This document shows, one piece after another, positions 25,969-36,700 of a DNA stretch of 64,000 bases. The number at the start of each line of letters is the position of its first letter. Position 1 is the stretch's first letter. The stretch comes from Nesterenkonia alkaliphila (lineage in GTDB: Bacteria > Actinomycetota > Actinomycetes > Actinomycetales > Micrococcaceae). The translations under genes and the position numbers were made by a program. The stretch is taken from assembly GCF_009758175.1 (NCBI RefSeq), contig NZ_WRPM01000059.1, positions 1 to 64,000 of the forward strand, in the 5' to 3' direction. The notes below the pieces were generated by a model, which had not been told where the DNA came from, made no database searches, and saw only the letters and a program-made list of their open reading frames with translations.

Positions 25969-27078
25969 TCACTCGTCGCCGAAGTTGTGGTACACGGAGC
26001 GGGCCAGATCGAGTGCCCCGAGGTCAGCGGGGACCAGACCCTCGATTTCGTAGACGACGTAGAGCGGGTCACCCTCGGTGCCCTCGTCCTCGTCAGCAAC
26101 CTCAACCTCGCTGCCGAAGCTCAGCCACGCATCGGTCAGGGTCTGCAGTTCCTCGTCGGTGAACTCGGAGGAGGCTACGATGCCGTCGTTCGGGATCGGG
26201 CCGGCCCAGGCGAAGACCACCAGCTCCTCCTCAGCACCCTCCACATCGCTGCGGGCGTCGGCGAAGGAGGTGCCGATGCTGAAGTCACCGTTGTAGACAG
26301 CCTGCACGGCAGCATCGTGACCGCCGGCGAACTGCTGATCCACCTCGATGCCGAGCTCGCCAAGCTGGGTCTGCGGGAAGTAGAAGCCGGAGGCGGAGCC
26401 CTCCTCGACGTAGGCCACTGCGGTGCCGTCCTCGATCAGCTCCAGTGCGGACTCGCCCAGCGGGCCGGGCTCGGAGTCGGGAGTGATGCCGTTGCAGAAC
26501 AGGGCACCATCGATCTCCTCGACGTCACCCTCGATGCAGTAGGTGTCAGGGTCATTGGTGAACCACTGGGTCACGTAGAACTCGGAGCCTCGGCGCACAG
26601 CCTGCAGGATCGGAGTAGCGTCAGCCTCCTCCTCAGCCTGGATCAGGCCGATCGGGCCGGACATCACCAACTGCACGTCACCGGACTGCATACCCTGGAT
26701 CACGGCCAGGTAGCTGTCAGCAACGAAGATCTCGACCGGGAACCCGCCCAGCGCATCGGAGAGCTGACCTGCCAGCTCGTCGGCTGCCTCTTCCTCAGTC
26801 TCCGGGGCGTCGCTGGAGGGGACCAGTCCGATGGTGATGGAGTCGACAGAGGTGATCTCACCGTCTGCCTCACCGGCCTCGGCGTCGTCCTCCCCGCCCT
26901 CTTCGACCTCGTCCTCATCGGCGTCGTCTTCGCCGCCGTTGTCAGTCTCCTCGACCTCGGAGGTATCGTCGTCGTCCTCCTCATCGCCGGTGACGTCCTC
27001 CTCGTCGCCGGCACAGGCGGCCAGAGTCAGGGTCAGAACAGATGCCAGCGCGAAGGCCGACTTGGTGTTCATACGCAT
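25969..27078 (-). CDS. phnD: Phosphonate/phosphate-binding lipoprotein (PhnD-like)
   Basis: The 369-residue product has a lipobox LTLAACAG near residue 22. A 45-residue Asp/Glu-rich spacer follows, then the PhnD fold: ITIGLVPSSDAPETEEEAADELAGQL, GMQSGDVQLVMSGPIGLIQA, SGFYFPQTQLGELGI and TSFADARSDV. I start it at 27078 (GGAAG upstream), not at the upstream in-frame start, to keep the signal peptide normal. About 165 bp upstream (27246-27269) the segments GTCACC, GTTAAC and TTCACC, about 10 nt apart, resemble PhoP-box half-sites. Phosphate control is plausible but weakly supported. The acidic spacer resembles that of the 17808 lipoprotein. Confidence 0.9.
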   Translation of the reverse strand: MRMNTKSAFALASVLTLTLAACAGDEEDVTGDEEDDDDTSEVEETDNGGEDDADEDEVEEGGEDDAEAGEADGEITSVDSITIGLVPSSDAPETEEEAADELAGQLSDALGGFPVEIFVADSYLAVIQGMQSGDVQLVMSGPIGLIQAEEEADATPILQAVRRGSEFYVTQWFTNDPDTYCIEGDVEEIDGALFCNGITPDSEPGPLGESALELIEDGTAVAYVEEGSASGFYFPQTQLGELGIEVDQQFAGGHDAAVQAVYNGDFSIGTSFADARSDVEGAEEELVVFAWAGPIPNDGIVASSEFTDEELQTLTDAWLSFGSEVEVADEDEGTEGDPLYVVYEIEGLVPADLGALDLARSVYHNFGDE

Positions 27079-27280
27079 ATTGGGAACTTCCTTAAGTCCA
27101 ATCAAAGTGCAGGTGCGGTTGCTGATCGGAGACTGGTTGGCCCCCGCCCAACTTCTCCCGCAGGCCAGAAACCCGCGAGTCTGGCATTTACTCTAAGCGG
27201 GCCGCGAACCTGGCCACAACCTGAGAGCACCCAGTTCGCCAAGCTGTCACCTATTGTTAACGTTTCACCCCTGGCCGGGG

Positions 27281-28105
27281 TTAACTAAACTGCGTCCAGC
27301 CTGACCAGCGCCGGATGAGGGGGGTCGCTTCGGCAAAGCTGCGCACCCGGTGGGCAGGCTCTCCCAATCCGGTGCCGAATCGATCGATGAGGATGGTCTC
27401 GCCGCCGAGCTCATCGACATGAGCGAGGTCATTGGCCCAGATATCGCCCACCGAGAGAATGCTCTGCTCCGGCGCCGAGGCTGAGACAGCCTGCCGCGCC
27501 CGCTGCACCGCTGCCGGCATTCCGAAGGGTTTCTGCGCGGAGTTGATCACTTCGTCGAAGCTGCCCTGTAGGCCCAACGCCTGCAGCCACACCCCGAACC
27601 CCTCCTCCGGGGAGTTCGTCACCAGCACGATGGCGCACCGGCACCCTCGCAGCTCCTCCAGCAGCTCGACCGCGCCCTCGGGTGCGTGCAGGTCGGTGTG
27701 CTGCAGACCGCGGCCCACCAGCTCGCGGCGGGCAGCGCGGAAGGCATGGCCGGCGTCCTCGTTGCTGAGTCCTGCTTGGACGGCCAGCAGCTGGACCAGC
27801 TGGTAGCCGTCCTGCAGCGGCCAGGATGTGGGATGCGCCTTAGCGGCGCTGGTCCCTGAAGGGGTCACCCCATCACGCTCGTAACTTGCCGCGAGAGGCA
27901 CCCCGGCGTCGTCGTACTCTATTTCCTCCACCAGGAGTGTGTCCTGCGCGAATGCTTCAGTGACGATCGCGGTTACCGGGTGCGGCAGCGCATCATGCAG
28001 TCCCTTCAGCTGCAGCGCGGAGTCCACAGTGCGGGCATAGGCGAGCACGGGGTCATCACCCAGGCACAGGGTGCCGTCGAAGTCCAACAGGAGGAGCTTG
28101 TTCAA
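27281..28105 (-). CDS. HAD-superfamily hydrolase
   Basis: The 274-residue product shows HAD motif I LLDFDGTLCLGD at the N-terminus (nucleophile Asp 8), motif II VLVTNSPEE (about 160), a Lys in INSAQKPFGMP and motif III SVGDIWANDLAHVDELGG. It is a phosphatase of unknown substrate. It ends 200 bp before phnD and begins 32 bp after fba, so it may be read with fba. Confidence 0.85.
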   Translation of the reverse strand: MNKLLLLDFDGTLCLGDDPVLAYARTVDSALQLKGLHDALPHPVTAIVTEAFAQDTLLVEEIEYDDAGVPLAASYERDGVTPSGTSAAKAHPTSWPLQDGYQLVQLLAVQAGLSNEDAGHAFRAARRELVGRGLQHTDLHAPEGAVELLEELRGCRCAIVLVTNSPEEGFGVWLQALGLQGSFDEVINSAQKPFGMPAAVQRARQAVSASAPEQSILSVGDIWANDLAHVDELGGETILIDRFGTGLGEPAHRVRSFAEATPLIRRWSGWTQFS

Positions 28106-28137
28106 GCTGTTCCTCTGGTGAGGCTGCCGGCCCGGCT

Positions 28138-29160
<1,023 letters not shown>

Positions 29161-29193
29161 GGAAGTGCTCCTTTTGCGGTGTGGGAATGTCGG

Positions 29194-29230
29194 GGCGGCG
29201 TCGTGTGACCATCCTAACGACGACGCCGCC
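29194..29230. terminator. Hairpin between usp and fba, containing an 11-mer copy
   Basis: Perfect 11-bp arms GGCGGCGTCGT (29194-29204) and ACGACGCCGCC (29220-29230) enclose a 15-nt loop. The right arm overlaps the 11-mer at 29217-29227. Neither side has a T-run. It lies between two minus-strand genes and may end or attenuate usp transcription. Confidence 0.6.
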
Positions 29231-29274
29231 TCCTCACTACATGCGGGATTCTTCCCTGGGCTGCCGGGAAGGGC

Positions 29275-30291
29275 TCACCAGCCGACCGGCTGGTCCTCCA
29301 GGCGGGGGTCCTCCAGCTTGGGCACCACCATCACCGGGCCCTCTGCGTTGTAGAGGACGTTGCGGGAGACCGAGCCGAGCAGGGCGGAGGCCACTCCGCC
29401 GCGGCCGCGGGTTCCGACTACGGTCAGCTGAGAGGTACGGCTGGCGGCAGTCAGCAGCCCGGTGGGCTCACCGACCTCCACCGTCTCCTCGATGGTCAGC
29501 TCCGGGAAGTGCCGGCTGATCCACTCGGCCTCAGCGCTGAGCGTCCTGCTCAGCTCCCGCTTGCGGATCTCGCCGACCTCGGCTCCGCGCGGGGCCAGCT
29601 CCGGGTACCAGAGCAGCGCGCCGTCGATGGGCGGCAGGGCCACGATCAGCCGCAGCGCCACCCCGCGGTCGGTAGCTGCTTGGGCAGCCTGCAGTGCGGC
29701 GATGCGTGACTCCTCCGAGCCGTCGATGCCCACCGCCACCGGCTGTTCGGAGACGGTGGGGGCAAAACGCTCAGGACCCTCAGCCTCAGGCAGCCGATAG
29801 TGCCGGGGCACCACCACAGTGGGAGCTTTGGCATGGGCGGGAAGAGCGCTGGCCACGGAGCCGAGCAGGCGACCGAGGAAACCGCCGCGGCCACGAGCTC
29901 CGACCACTACCAGTCTCGCCTGTTCAGAAAGCTCAACCAGCACACCTGCGGCATCGCCCCCTTCGGCACGGTAGCTGACCTGCCCGGGGTAGTCCTTGAG
30001 GTATTCACGGGCCCCATCCAGGGTGCCTTCGGTCATCTGCTTCTTGATCCGAGCCTCGTCCATATCCGGCAGCGACGCCAGAGTGCTGTAGACCCCGACC
30101 GGCACGGTGTAGGCGCTGACCACCGTCAGCGGCGCGTCCAGCCGTTGCGCCGCGCGGGCCGCATAGTGCAGGGCAAGCGTGGCGTGCTGAGAACCGTCAA
30201 AGCCAACTAGCACACCCAGTGCGCGGTTCTCACTGGAATAGGGGATGGAGCCCTGAGGGGCAGGAACCTGAGTACGAACGTCCTTGGTCAT
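29275..30291 (-). CDS. Universal stress protein, two UspA domains
   Basis: The 338-residue product is a tandem UspA protein. Each half ends with the ATP-binding G-x2-G-x9-G-S/T type motif: VVVGARGRGGFLGRLLGSVASAL in the first, VVGTRGRGGVASALLGSVSRNVLYNAEGPVMVVP in the second. Such proteins bind ATP and accumulate in stress or stationary phase. The start at 30291 follows GGGAAG. It is paralogous to the two-domain protein at 47692-48729. A dyad (30390-30408) lies about 100 bp upstream. Confidence 0.92.
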   Translation of the reverse strand: MTKDVRTQVPAPQGSIPYSSENRALGVLVGFDGSQHATLALHYAARAAQRLDAPLTVVSAYTVPVGVYSTLASLPDMDEARIKKQMTEGTLDGAREYLKDYPGQVSYRAEGGDAAGVLVELSEQARLVVVGARGRGGFLGRLLGSVASALPAHAKAPTVVVPRHYRLPEAEGPERFAPTVSEQPVAVGIDGSEESRIAALQAAQAATDRGVALRLIVALPPIDGALLWYPELAPRGAEVGEIRKRELSRTLSAEAEWISRHFPELTIEETVEVGEPTGLLTAASRTSQLTVVGTRGRGGVASALLGSVSRNVLYNAEGPVMVVPKLEDPRLEDQPVGW

Positions 30292-30389
30292 AGCTTCCCA
30301 ATCCGGGGGTCCCAACACCATTGGATGACGACGACTCTGACCCCCTATATCAATGGAACCGTCCTCGTCAGTTCTCAGTTTACCCCCTT

Positions 30390-30408
30390 TTTCTACAAGA
30401 TGTAGAAA
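30390..30408. promoter_or_regulatory. Operator-like dyad upstream of usp
   Basis: TTTCTACA-AGA-TGTAGAAA is a perfect 8-bp inverted repeat in an AT-rich region about 100 bp before the usp start. The TACA..TGTA core resembles operators of BlaI/MecI/CopY-type repressors. No such regulator is encoded nearby. Confidence 0.4.
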
Positions 30409-30428
30409 TCGCCAGAAGTTTTTTCGAA

Positions 30429-30493
30429 AATCGTAGGGCTGTTCCCGGAACCGTAGGCGGATAACCCTACGGAAAGGGAACAGCCCTACGATT
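30429..30493 (-). terminator. Long nested terminator of azlCD
   Basis: Arms of 18 bp (30429-30446 and 30476-30493, core CGTAGGGCTGTTCCC) enclose a second hairpin, CCGTAGG/CCTACGG (30451-30457, 30466-30472). On the minus strand it starts 21 nt after the azlD stop and is followed by TTTTCG and a further A/T tract, fitting a rho-independent terminator. The repeated GTAGG/CCTAC core makes the structure cruciform-like. Confidence 0.7.
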
Positions 30494-30513
30494 AATGGGC
30501 TACGGGTGCTTGG

Positions 30514-30825
30514 CTATGGCAGACCCAGCAGCCGGAGTCCGGCGGCTGCGGCCGCCCCAGCGATGACCACCACAATGAACGGCGCGCGCAGCATCAGGGC
30601 GATAGCGGCGGCAGCCAGTGCCCCGAGCCGGGCATCAAAGCTGATACCCCCGTCCCCTGAGAAGGTGTTCATGGCCACCAGCGCGGCCAGCAGCGCCACG
30701 GTCACAGTCCCGGAAATGCGGGTGACCAGCGGATGGTCCAACCAACGTCCAGGCACCAGGTACCCGATGAGCTTGGTGGCATAGGCTGCCGCACAGGCCA
30801 GCAGCACCCAGGTCCAGAGGCTCAT
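30514..30825 (-). CDS. azlD: AzlD-family membrane protein
   Basis: The 103-residue product has three to four transmembrane segments, with ACAAAYATKLIGYLVPGRWL and the small hydrophobic C-terminus of AzlD. With AzlC it forms a branched-chain amino-acid (or analogue) exporter. Its ATG overlaps the azlC stop (ATGA). Confidence 0.85.
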   Translation of the reverse strand: MSLWTWVLLACAAAYATKLIGYLVPGRWLDHPLVTRISGTVTVALLAALVAMNTFSGDGGISFDARLGALAAAAIALMLRAPFIVVVIAGAAAAAGLRLLGLP

Positions 30826-31553
30826 ACTGCACCTCCTTCCGGGCTGCGGCTGCGTTCCCGGCCCTGCGAGATCACGCCCCAGCCCACGGCCACGGCGGCG
30901 GCCAGCACTATCGGGATTCCCGGTGGGACCGCCGGCACCGCCAGCACGGTGACCAGGGCCACCAGCACCGCCAGGGCCCATGGTTCCCTGGAGCGCAGCC
31001 TGGGCCAGAGCAGAGCGAGGAAGACAGCAACCACCGCGCCGTCCAGGCCCAAGGCCTCAGGCTCCGTGATGTAGTCACCCAGCAGCGCACCGAAGATGGT
31101 GGCCAGGTTCCAGCCGATATAGACTCCGATCCCGGTGACCCAGAACCCCCGGTGCTGCTCGGCCGGGGCCTCCTGGGCGGTGGCCACCGCCATGGACTCA
31201 TCAATGGTGACCTGCGCGGCAGTGTACTTCTTCCAACCCCGGGGGTTGAGCAGGGCCTTGAGTTGGACGGCATAGACGCTGTTGCGCACGCCTACCAACG
31301 TGGCACCGGCCACTGCAGCAGCCGGCGCTCCTCCTGAGGCCAGCACTCCGATGAAGGCGAACTGGGAACCGCCGGTGAACATCAGGGCGCTCAGCGCCAC
31401 GGTCTGCCAGAAGCTCAGCCCCGAGGCAACAGCGAGGGCCCCGAAAGAGATTCCGAACAGGGACACTGCCAGGGTGATGGACAACCCCATTTTGGTGGCT
31501 GGGGTGAACTTCGGTGATCTCCGGGAGCCGGCGTCGTCGTAGGTCTTGCTCAC
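30822..31553 (-). CDS. azlC: AzlC-family exporter subunit
   Basis: The 243-residue membrane protein has ISFGALAVASGLSFWQTVALSALMFTGGSQFAFIGVLASGG, the AzlC/BrnF signature, and about seven transmembrane segments. It exports branched-chain amino acids together with AzlD (BrnFE in Corynebacterium). The divergent Lrp gene is the expected regulator, as in brnFE. An 11-mer repeat copy encodes residues near YDDAGS at the N-terminus. Confidence 0.9.
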   Translation of the reverse strand: MSKTYDDAGSRRSPKFTPATKMGLSITLAVSLFGISFGALAVASGLSFWQTVALSALMFTGGSQFAFIGVLASGGAPAAAVAGATLVGVRNSVYAVQLKALLNPRGWKKYTAAQVTIDESMAVATAQEAPAEQHRGFWVTGIGVYIGWNLATIFGALLGDYITEPEALGLDGAVVAVFLALLWPRLRSREPWALAVLVALVTVLAVPAVPPGIPIVLAAAVAVGWGVISQGRERSRSPEGGAV

Positions 31554-31557
31554 AGCG

Positions 31558-31576
31558 CAATATTAGTGAAATATTG
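31558..31576. promoter_or_regulatory. Probable Lrp operator between azlC and lrp
   Basis: CAATATT-AGTGA-AATATTG is a perfect 7-bp inverted repeat, AT-rich in a GC-rich genome. It sits in the 63-bp gap between the divergent azlC and Lrp-family genes. Position and form fit an Lrp/AsnC site. Confidence 0.6.
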
Positions 31577-31616
31577 GGCGAAGTGTATTGCCAGATCACC
31601 CCATGAAAGGCCCCAC

Positions 31617-32069
31617 ATGCGCAATGATTATGTGATTGATGACCTTGATCGAGCGATCATTGCTGAACTGTCCGAAGATGCTCGGCTGAGCAACACTGAG
31701 CTGGCCAGGCGGGTGGGGCTCACCCCGGCTCCCTGCCTGCGCCGGGTGCAGCGACTGGAACGCACAGGGGTGATCGAGGGCTATCACGCCGCGCTGAACC
31801 CCAAGGCCGCCGGGCGCGGCTTCGAGGTGATTGTGGCCATCGATATTGCGGTGAACAACAGCGTGACCATTGAGGATTTCGAATCCGCGGTGGTGCAGGT
31901 GCCTGAGGTGACCGAAGTGCGGCGCATGTTCGGGCAGCCCGACTACTTCCTCCGGGTGCAGGTGGCTGACGGTGAGGCCTATGAGGCCCTGGCCATCGGC
32001 ACCATCTCGCAGCTGCCGGCCGTCAACCGCCTACTCTCCCACCAGACGATGCGCCGGCTTAAGGGGTAG
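31617..32069 (+). CDS. Lrp/AsnC-family transcriptional regulator
   Basis: The 150-residue product has the N-terminal HTH DDLDRAIIAELSEDARLSNTELARRVGLTPAPCLRRVQRLERTGVIEGYHA and a C-terminal RAM domain (VRRMFGQPDYFLRVQVADGEAYEAL). I use ATG 31617 (GAAAGG upstream), because the upstream 17 codons would run into the operator. It probably activates or represses azlCD in response to branched-chain amino acids or methionine. Confidence 0.92.
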   Translation: MRNDYVIDDLDRAIIAELSEDARLSNTELARRVGLTPAPCLRRVQRLERTGVIEGYHAALNPKAAGRGFEVIVAIDIAVNNSVTIEDFESAVVQVPEVTEVRRMFGQPDYFLRVQVADGEAYEALAIGTISQLPAVNRLLSHQTMRRLKG

Positions 32070-32104
32070 GGGACCCTCGGCCCCTGCTGCGGTGGTGCTA
32101 GCTT

Positions 32105-32740
32105 TCAGACCTGGGTGTGCTGGCGGATCCAGGCATGCATCGCGATCCCTGCGGCAACACCGGCATTGATGCTGCGGGTGGAGCCGAACTGGGCGATCGA
32201 CAGGGTAGCCTCAGCCGCCTGCCGCACCTGCTCACTCAGCCCGGGGCCCTCCTGGCCGAACACCAGGACACAGTTCCGCGGCAGGTCATAGGTCTCCAGT
32301 GGCACTGAGTCTGGGAACAGATCAACACCCAGGACGACGACGCCCGCCGTGCCTGCCCAGCCCAGGAACTCCTCGACTGAGGCGTGGTGGCGGATGTGCT
32401 GGTACTTATCGGTCACCATCGCCCCGCGACGGTTCCACCGCTTCTTACCGATGATGTGCACCTCTTTGGCCAGGAATGCATTGGCGGTGCGCACCACAGT
32501 TCCGATGTTGAAGTCGTGCTGCCAGTTCTCGATCGCCACGTGGAAACCGTGCCGCCGCGTGTCCAGATCCGCCACAATCGCAGCGTGGCTCCAGTATCGG
32601 TACTTATCCACCACATTGCGCCGGTCCCCCTGGGCCAGCAGCTCAGGGTCGTAGTGGTCACCCTCGGGCCACGGCCCTTCCCACGGGCCTACCCCCACCT
32701 CTCGTTCAGCGCCCCAGGGGGCAGTCGCCTCAGACTCCAC
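32105..32740 (-). CDS. SpoU/TrmH-family RNA methyltransferase
   Basis: The 211-residue product has the three SpoU motifs: NIGTVVRTANAFLAKEVHIIG, CVLVFGQEGPGLSEQV and LSIAQFGSTRSINAGVAAGIAMH, which form the trefoil-knot SAM site. It 2'-O-methylates a tRNA or rRNA ribose. The exact target cannot be told. It converges with the Lrp gene. Confidence 0.9.
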   Translation of the reverse strand: MESEATAPWGAEREVGVGPWEGPWPEGDHYDPELLAQGDRRNVVDKYRYWSHAAIVADLDTRRHGFHVAIENWQHDFNIGTVVRTANAFLAKEVHIIGKKRWNRRGAMVTDKYQHIRHHASVEEFLGWAGTAGVVVLGVDLFPDSVPLETYDLPRNCVLVFGQEGPGLSEQVRQAAEATLSIAQFGSTRSINAGVAAGIAMHAWIRQHTQV

Positions 32741-32768
32741 CCGGCAAGCCTACGCCGCAGCGCCAGGT

Positions 32769-33470
32769 TCACGCTCCGAAACCGGCACCGACCATCTCGC
32801 GGAGAATGCCGTAGAACATCCACACCAGCAGCTGCAGCACGGCTCCGGCACGCAGAAAGGACATCACCAGACTGGCCAGGCAGACCCACAGAGCTGCTGT
32901 GGCGAGCTTCCTGAGCCGATGATTCGTGGCCCGCCCGGCGATTCCAAGCACTATGCCCGGGACAGTCCACGCCACCATCAGCAGGTCAATGGGTACGGCT
33001 GCAGCCAGCCCCCACTGCTCCATCCAGGCTTCCTCCTGAAGGTGGAGGTCTCCGATCCCCAGCAAAAGGTAGAGGGCGGCCGCAGCGCAGACCGCCGCAC
33101 CTACTGTCAGGGCCGTTGCCAGTCCGCCGGTGACTAGGGCTCCAACGCGGCTGGAGATGTTCAAGAAACGCAGCCCCCTCGAACTGAGGCGGCCCTTCCG
33201 GCTCTTGCGAATCAGCACCAATGCCAAGGTCACGCTCGCCAAGAACGGAACCGTATGGAGCACCAGGCGGATCAGCAGTCCCAGGACATCCACCCAGACC
33301 GGATTTACTGAATAGCCGCCCTCTGCGATGTGCCTCAGGTCAATGGCCACCGCCTCAGTGACGGCAGCTGCTCTGGGTGCCGTCAGCAGGGCAACCACAA
33401 TGGCAGCGATGATCCAGAACCGCAGACTGCGCCGCTGCGACTCTCCGGCCTCGATGGTATCTACGGACAT
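32769..33470 (-). CDS. Integral membrane protein, unknown
   Basis: The 233-residue product has four to five hydrophobic segments: about 20-38, 62-85, 107-135, 152-175 and 190-222. A basic loop RKSRKGRLSSRGLRF lies between the second and third. The overall plan recalls DUF2975-type proteins, but I see no decisive motif. It precedes the SpoU gene by 28 bp and may be co-transcribed. Confidence 0.65.
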   Translation of the reverse strand: MSVDTIEAGESQRRSLRFWIIAAIVVALLTAPRAAAVTEAVAIDLRHIAEGGYSVNPVWVDVLGLLIRLVLHTVPFLASVTLALVLIRKSRKGRLSSRGLRFLNISSRVGALVTGGLATALTVGAAVCAAAALYLLLGIGDLHLQEEAWMEQWGLAAAVPIDLLMVAWTVPGIVLGIAGRATNHRLRKLATAALWVCLASLVMSFLRAGAVLQLLVWMFYGILREMVGAGFGA

Positions 33471-33791
33471 GGCCGGACCTATCGCTGGATCCTGCTGCCG
33501 TTCTGAGCTGACCGAGCAGCAGGCGGCAGCGTGAATGCGCGTGGAATCAAGGCCGGAGTTCCCCCTCAGGTATCTGATGTCGAGACACAGGTGACCGCTG
33601 CTGAATCAGGGCACCAGTGTCACCTTATCGCGGCCTTTGCTCAGCACCGCCGCGGGCAGCCGAGCAGCACCCAATGGGGAGATTACGGAGATGACAGCAG
33701 TTGCACGGAGGAAATCCTGGGGCAGGTAATGTTGTCCCCGGTCACCACAATGGGGTGGTGGCTCTTTAGGCGAGCCTCAGGAAGGCAATGA
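33471..33791. other. 321-bp intergenic region before pyc
   Basis: No convincing gene is present; a weak 86-codon frame (33531-33791) has no family character. A small hairpin CACCAC-AATGGG-GTGGTG (33743-33760) and the ribosome site AGGAAGG (33779-33785) precede pyc. It should hold the promoters of pyc and of the divergent membrane protein, but I cannot place a clear -35/-10 pair. Confidence 0.5.
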
Positions 33792-36700
33792 ATGATGTTT
33801 GCAAAGATTCTGGTGGCCAATCGCGGCGAGATCGCGATCCGGGCCCTGCGCGCCGGTGTGGAGCTGGGCGCGCGCACCGTGGCCGTGTATCCCCATGAGG
33901 ACCGGAACTCCCTGCACCGGCAGAAGGCGGATGAGTCCTACCGGATCGGCCAGGAGGGGCACCCGGTCCGCGCCTACCTGGATGTGGAGGAGATCATCCG
34001 GGTGGCCCAGCATGCTGGAACCGAGGCGATCTACCCCGGCTACGGCTTCCTCTCCGAGAACCCTGACCTGGCTCGGGCAGCCGAGCAGGCCGGTATCGCT
34101 TTTGTGGGCCCGCCGGCCGATGTATTGGAGTCCACCGGGGACAAGGTCAAGGCTCTTCGGGCCGCCAAGGCGGCCGGCATCCCGGTGCTGGAGAGCTCCG
34201 AACCCTCCCAGGATGTGGCGGAGCTGACAGCAGAGGCTGAGCGGATCGGATTCCCGGTCTTTGTCAAAGCTGTGGCCGGCGGCGGCGGACGCGGTATGCG
34301 CCGGGTGGAGCGCCGCGAGGACCTGGCCGAGGCCTTGAAGGCTGCGATGAATGAGGCCGATACCGCCTTCGGCAATGCCACAGTGTTCATTGAGCAGGCG
34401 GTGATCCGGCCCCGGCACATCGAGGTGCAGATTCTGGCCGATGCCCAGGGCAATGTGGTGCACCTGTTTGAACGCGACTGTTCGCTGCAGCGCCGCCACC
34501 AGAAGGTGGTGGAGATTGCCCCGGCTCCCAATCTGGATGAGGAAGTTCGCCAGGCCCTGCACCGTGACGCGGTGGCCTTCGCCCAAGCGATGCAGTACCG
34601 CAATGCCGGCACCGTGGAGTTCCTGCTGGAGACTGCCGGCGAGCGCGCCGGCCAGCACGTATTCATCGAGATGAACCCGCGCATCCAGGTGGAGCACACG
34701 GTGACGGAGGAGATCACCGATGTGGACCTGGTGGCCTCCCAGATGCGGATCGCCGCCGGGGCCACCCTGGAGGATCTGGGCATCGCCCAGGACCAGCTGA
34801 GGGTGCGCGGCTCGGCTATGCAGTGCCGGATCACCACTGAGGACCCCAGCAACGGATTCCGCCCTGATGTAGGTACCATCACCGCCTACCGCTCCGCCGG
34901 TGGGTCCGGCATCCGGCTTGACGGCGGCACGGCATACACCGGGGCTGAGATCAGCCCGCATTTCGACTCCATGCTGGTCAAACTCACCTGCCGCGGCCGT
35001 GACTACCTCACCGCGGTCTCCCGGGCCCGGCGCGCCCTGGCCGAGTTCCGCATCCGCGGGGTGGCCACCAATATTCCGTTCCTGCTCAATGTGCTCAGCT
35101 CCGAGGAGTTCCTTGAGGGTGACGTCGCCACTGACTTCATCGATAAGCACCCCGAGCTGGCCCGGGCCAATAAGTCCCAGGACCGCGGCTCAAAAGCCCT
35201 GCAGTACCTGGCCGATATCACCGTCAACCAGCCGCATGGGCCCCGGGTGGAGGGAATCGATCCGCGGGATAAGCTGCCCAGATTCCCCGGGGATAAGCGC
35301 GATGAGCCGGACCGCTCCCCCTTCGATGGCCCCTCCGAGCAGCCCAAACCGCCGGGCTGGCGGGATCTGCTGCTGGCGCAGGGTCCCGAAGCCTTCGCCA
35401 AGCGGCTGCGGCAGAGCACAGCCCTGGCGGTCACCGACACCACCTTCCGCGACGCCCACCAATCGCTGCTGGCCACCCGGGTGCGCACCCGGGACCTGCT
35501 GGCCGCAGCCCCGGCGGTGGCCCATGTGACCCCGGGGCTGTTCTCCGCCGAGGTCTGGGGCGGGGCCACCTACGATGTGGCCCTGCGGTTCCTCTCCGAG
35601 GACCCCTGGGAACGGTTGGCCGCCCTGCGCGCCGAGATGCCCAACATTCCACTGCAGATGCTGCTGCGCGGGCGCAACACCGTGGGCTACACCCCCTATC
35701 CGCTGCAGGTCACCCAGGCTTTCGTGGAAGAGGCCGCGGCCACCGGGGTGGATATCTTCCGCATCTTCGATGCACTCAACGATGCGGACCAGGTCATCCC
35801 CGCCATCGAGGCAGTCCGGGCCACCGGCACCGCGGTGGCTGAGGCCGCCCTGTGCTACACCGGCAACCTGACCGATCCGGCTGAGGACCTCTACACCCTG
35901 GAGTACTACCTGAAGCTGGCCCAACGGTTCGTGGACGCCGGGGCGCATGTTCTGGCGATCAAAGACATGGCCGGGCTGCTGCGCCCGCCCGCCGCCAAGA
36001 TCCTGGTCACCGCGCTGCGTGAGCGTTTCGAACTTCCGGTGCATCTGCACACCCATGACACAGCTGGCGGGCAGCTGGCCACCCTGCTGGCTGCCTCCGA
36101 GGCGGGGGTGGACGCCGTGGACGTGGCCACAGCCTCAATGGCCTCCACCACCTCTCAACCGCCGGCCTCCGCCCTGGTGGCCGCTCTGGAGAACACTGAG
36201 CGGGACACCGGACTGGGCCTGGACGCGGTGGCCTCCCTGGAGCCGTACTGGGAGATTGTGCGCGGCATCTACTCCCCATTCGAGTCCGGGCTTCCCGGGC
36301 CCACTGGCCGGGTCTACCGGCACGAGATCCCGGGCGGCCAGCTCTCCAACCTTCGCCAGCAGGCCATTGCCCTGGGGCTCGGCGAGCGTTTCGAGCAGAT
36401 CGAGGACATGTACTACGCCGCCGATAAAATGCTGGGCCGGCTGGTCAAAGTCACCCCCAGCTCCAAGGTGGTGGGTGACCTGGCCCTGCAGCTGGTGGGC
36501 GCCGGCGCGGATCCATCAGAGTTCGAGGCCAATCCGCAGAGGTTCGACCTGCCCGACTCGGTGATCCAGTTCCTGGCCGGTCAGCTGGGCGACCCGCCCG
36601 GAGGCTGGCCCGAGCCCTTCCGGACCAAAGCGCTGGAGGGCCGCACCGTAAAACCGGTGGTCGAGGAACTGTCAGAGGACGACGCCGCGGCACTGTCGGC

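Noticed and set aside
33531-33791. 86-codon frame upstream of pyc.
   Set aside because: No ribosome site, no family character, and it runs to the pyc start without separation.
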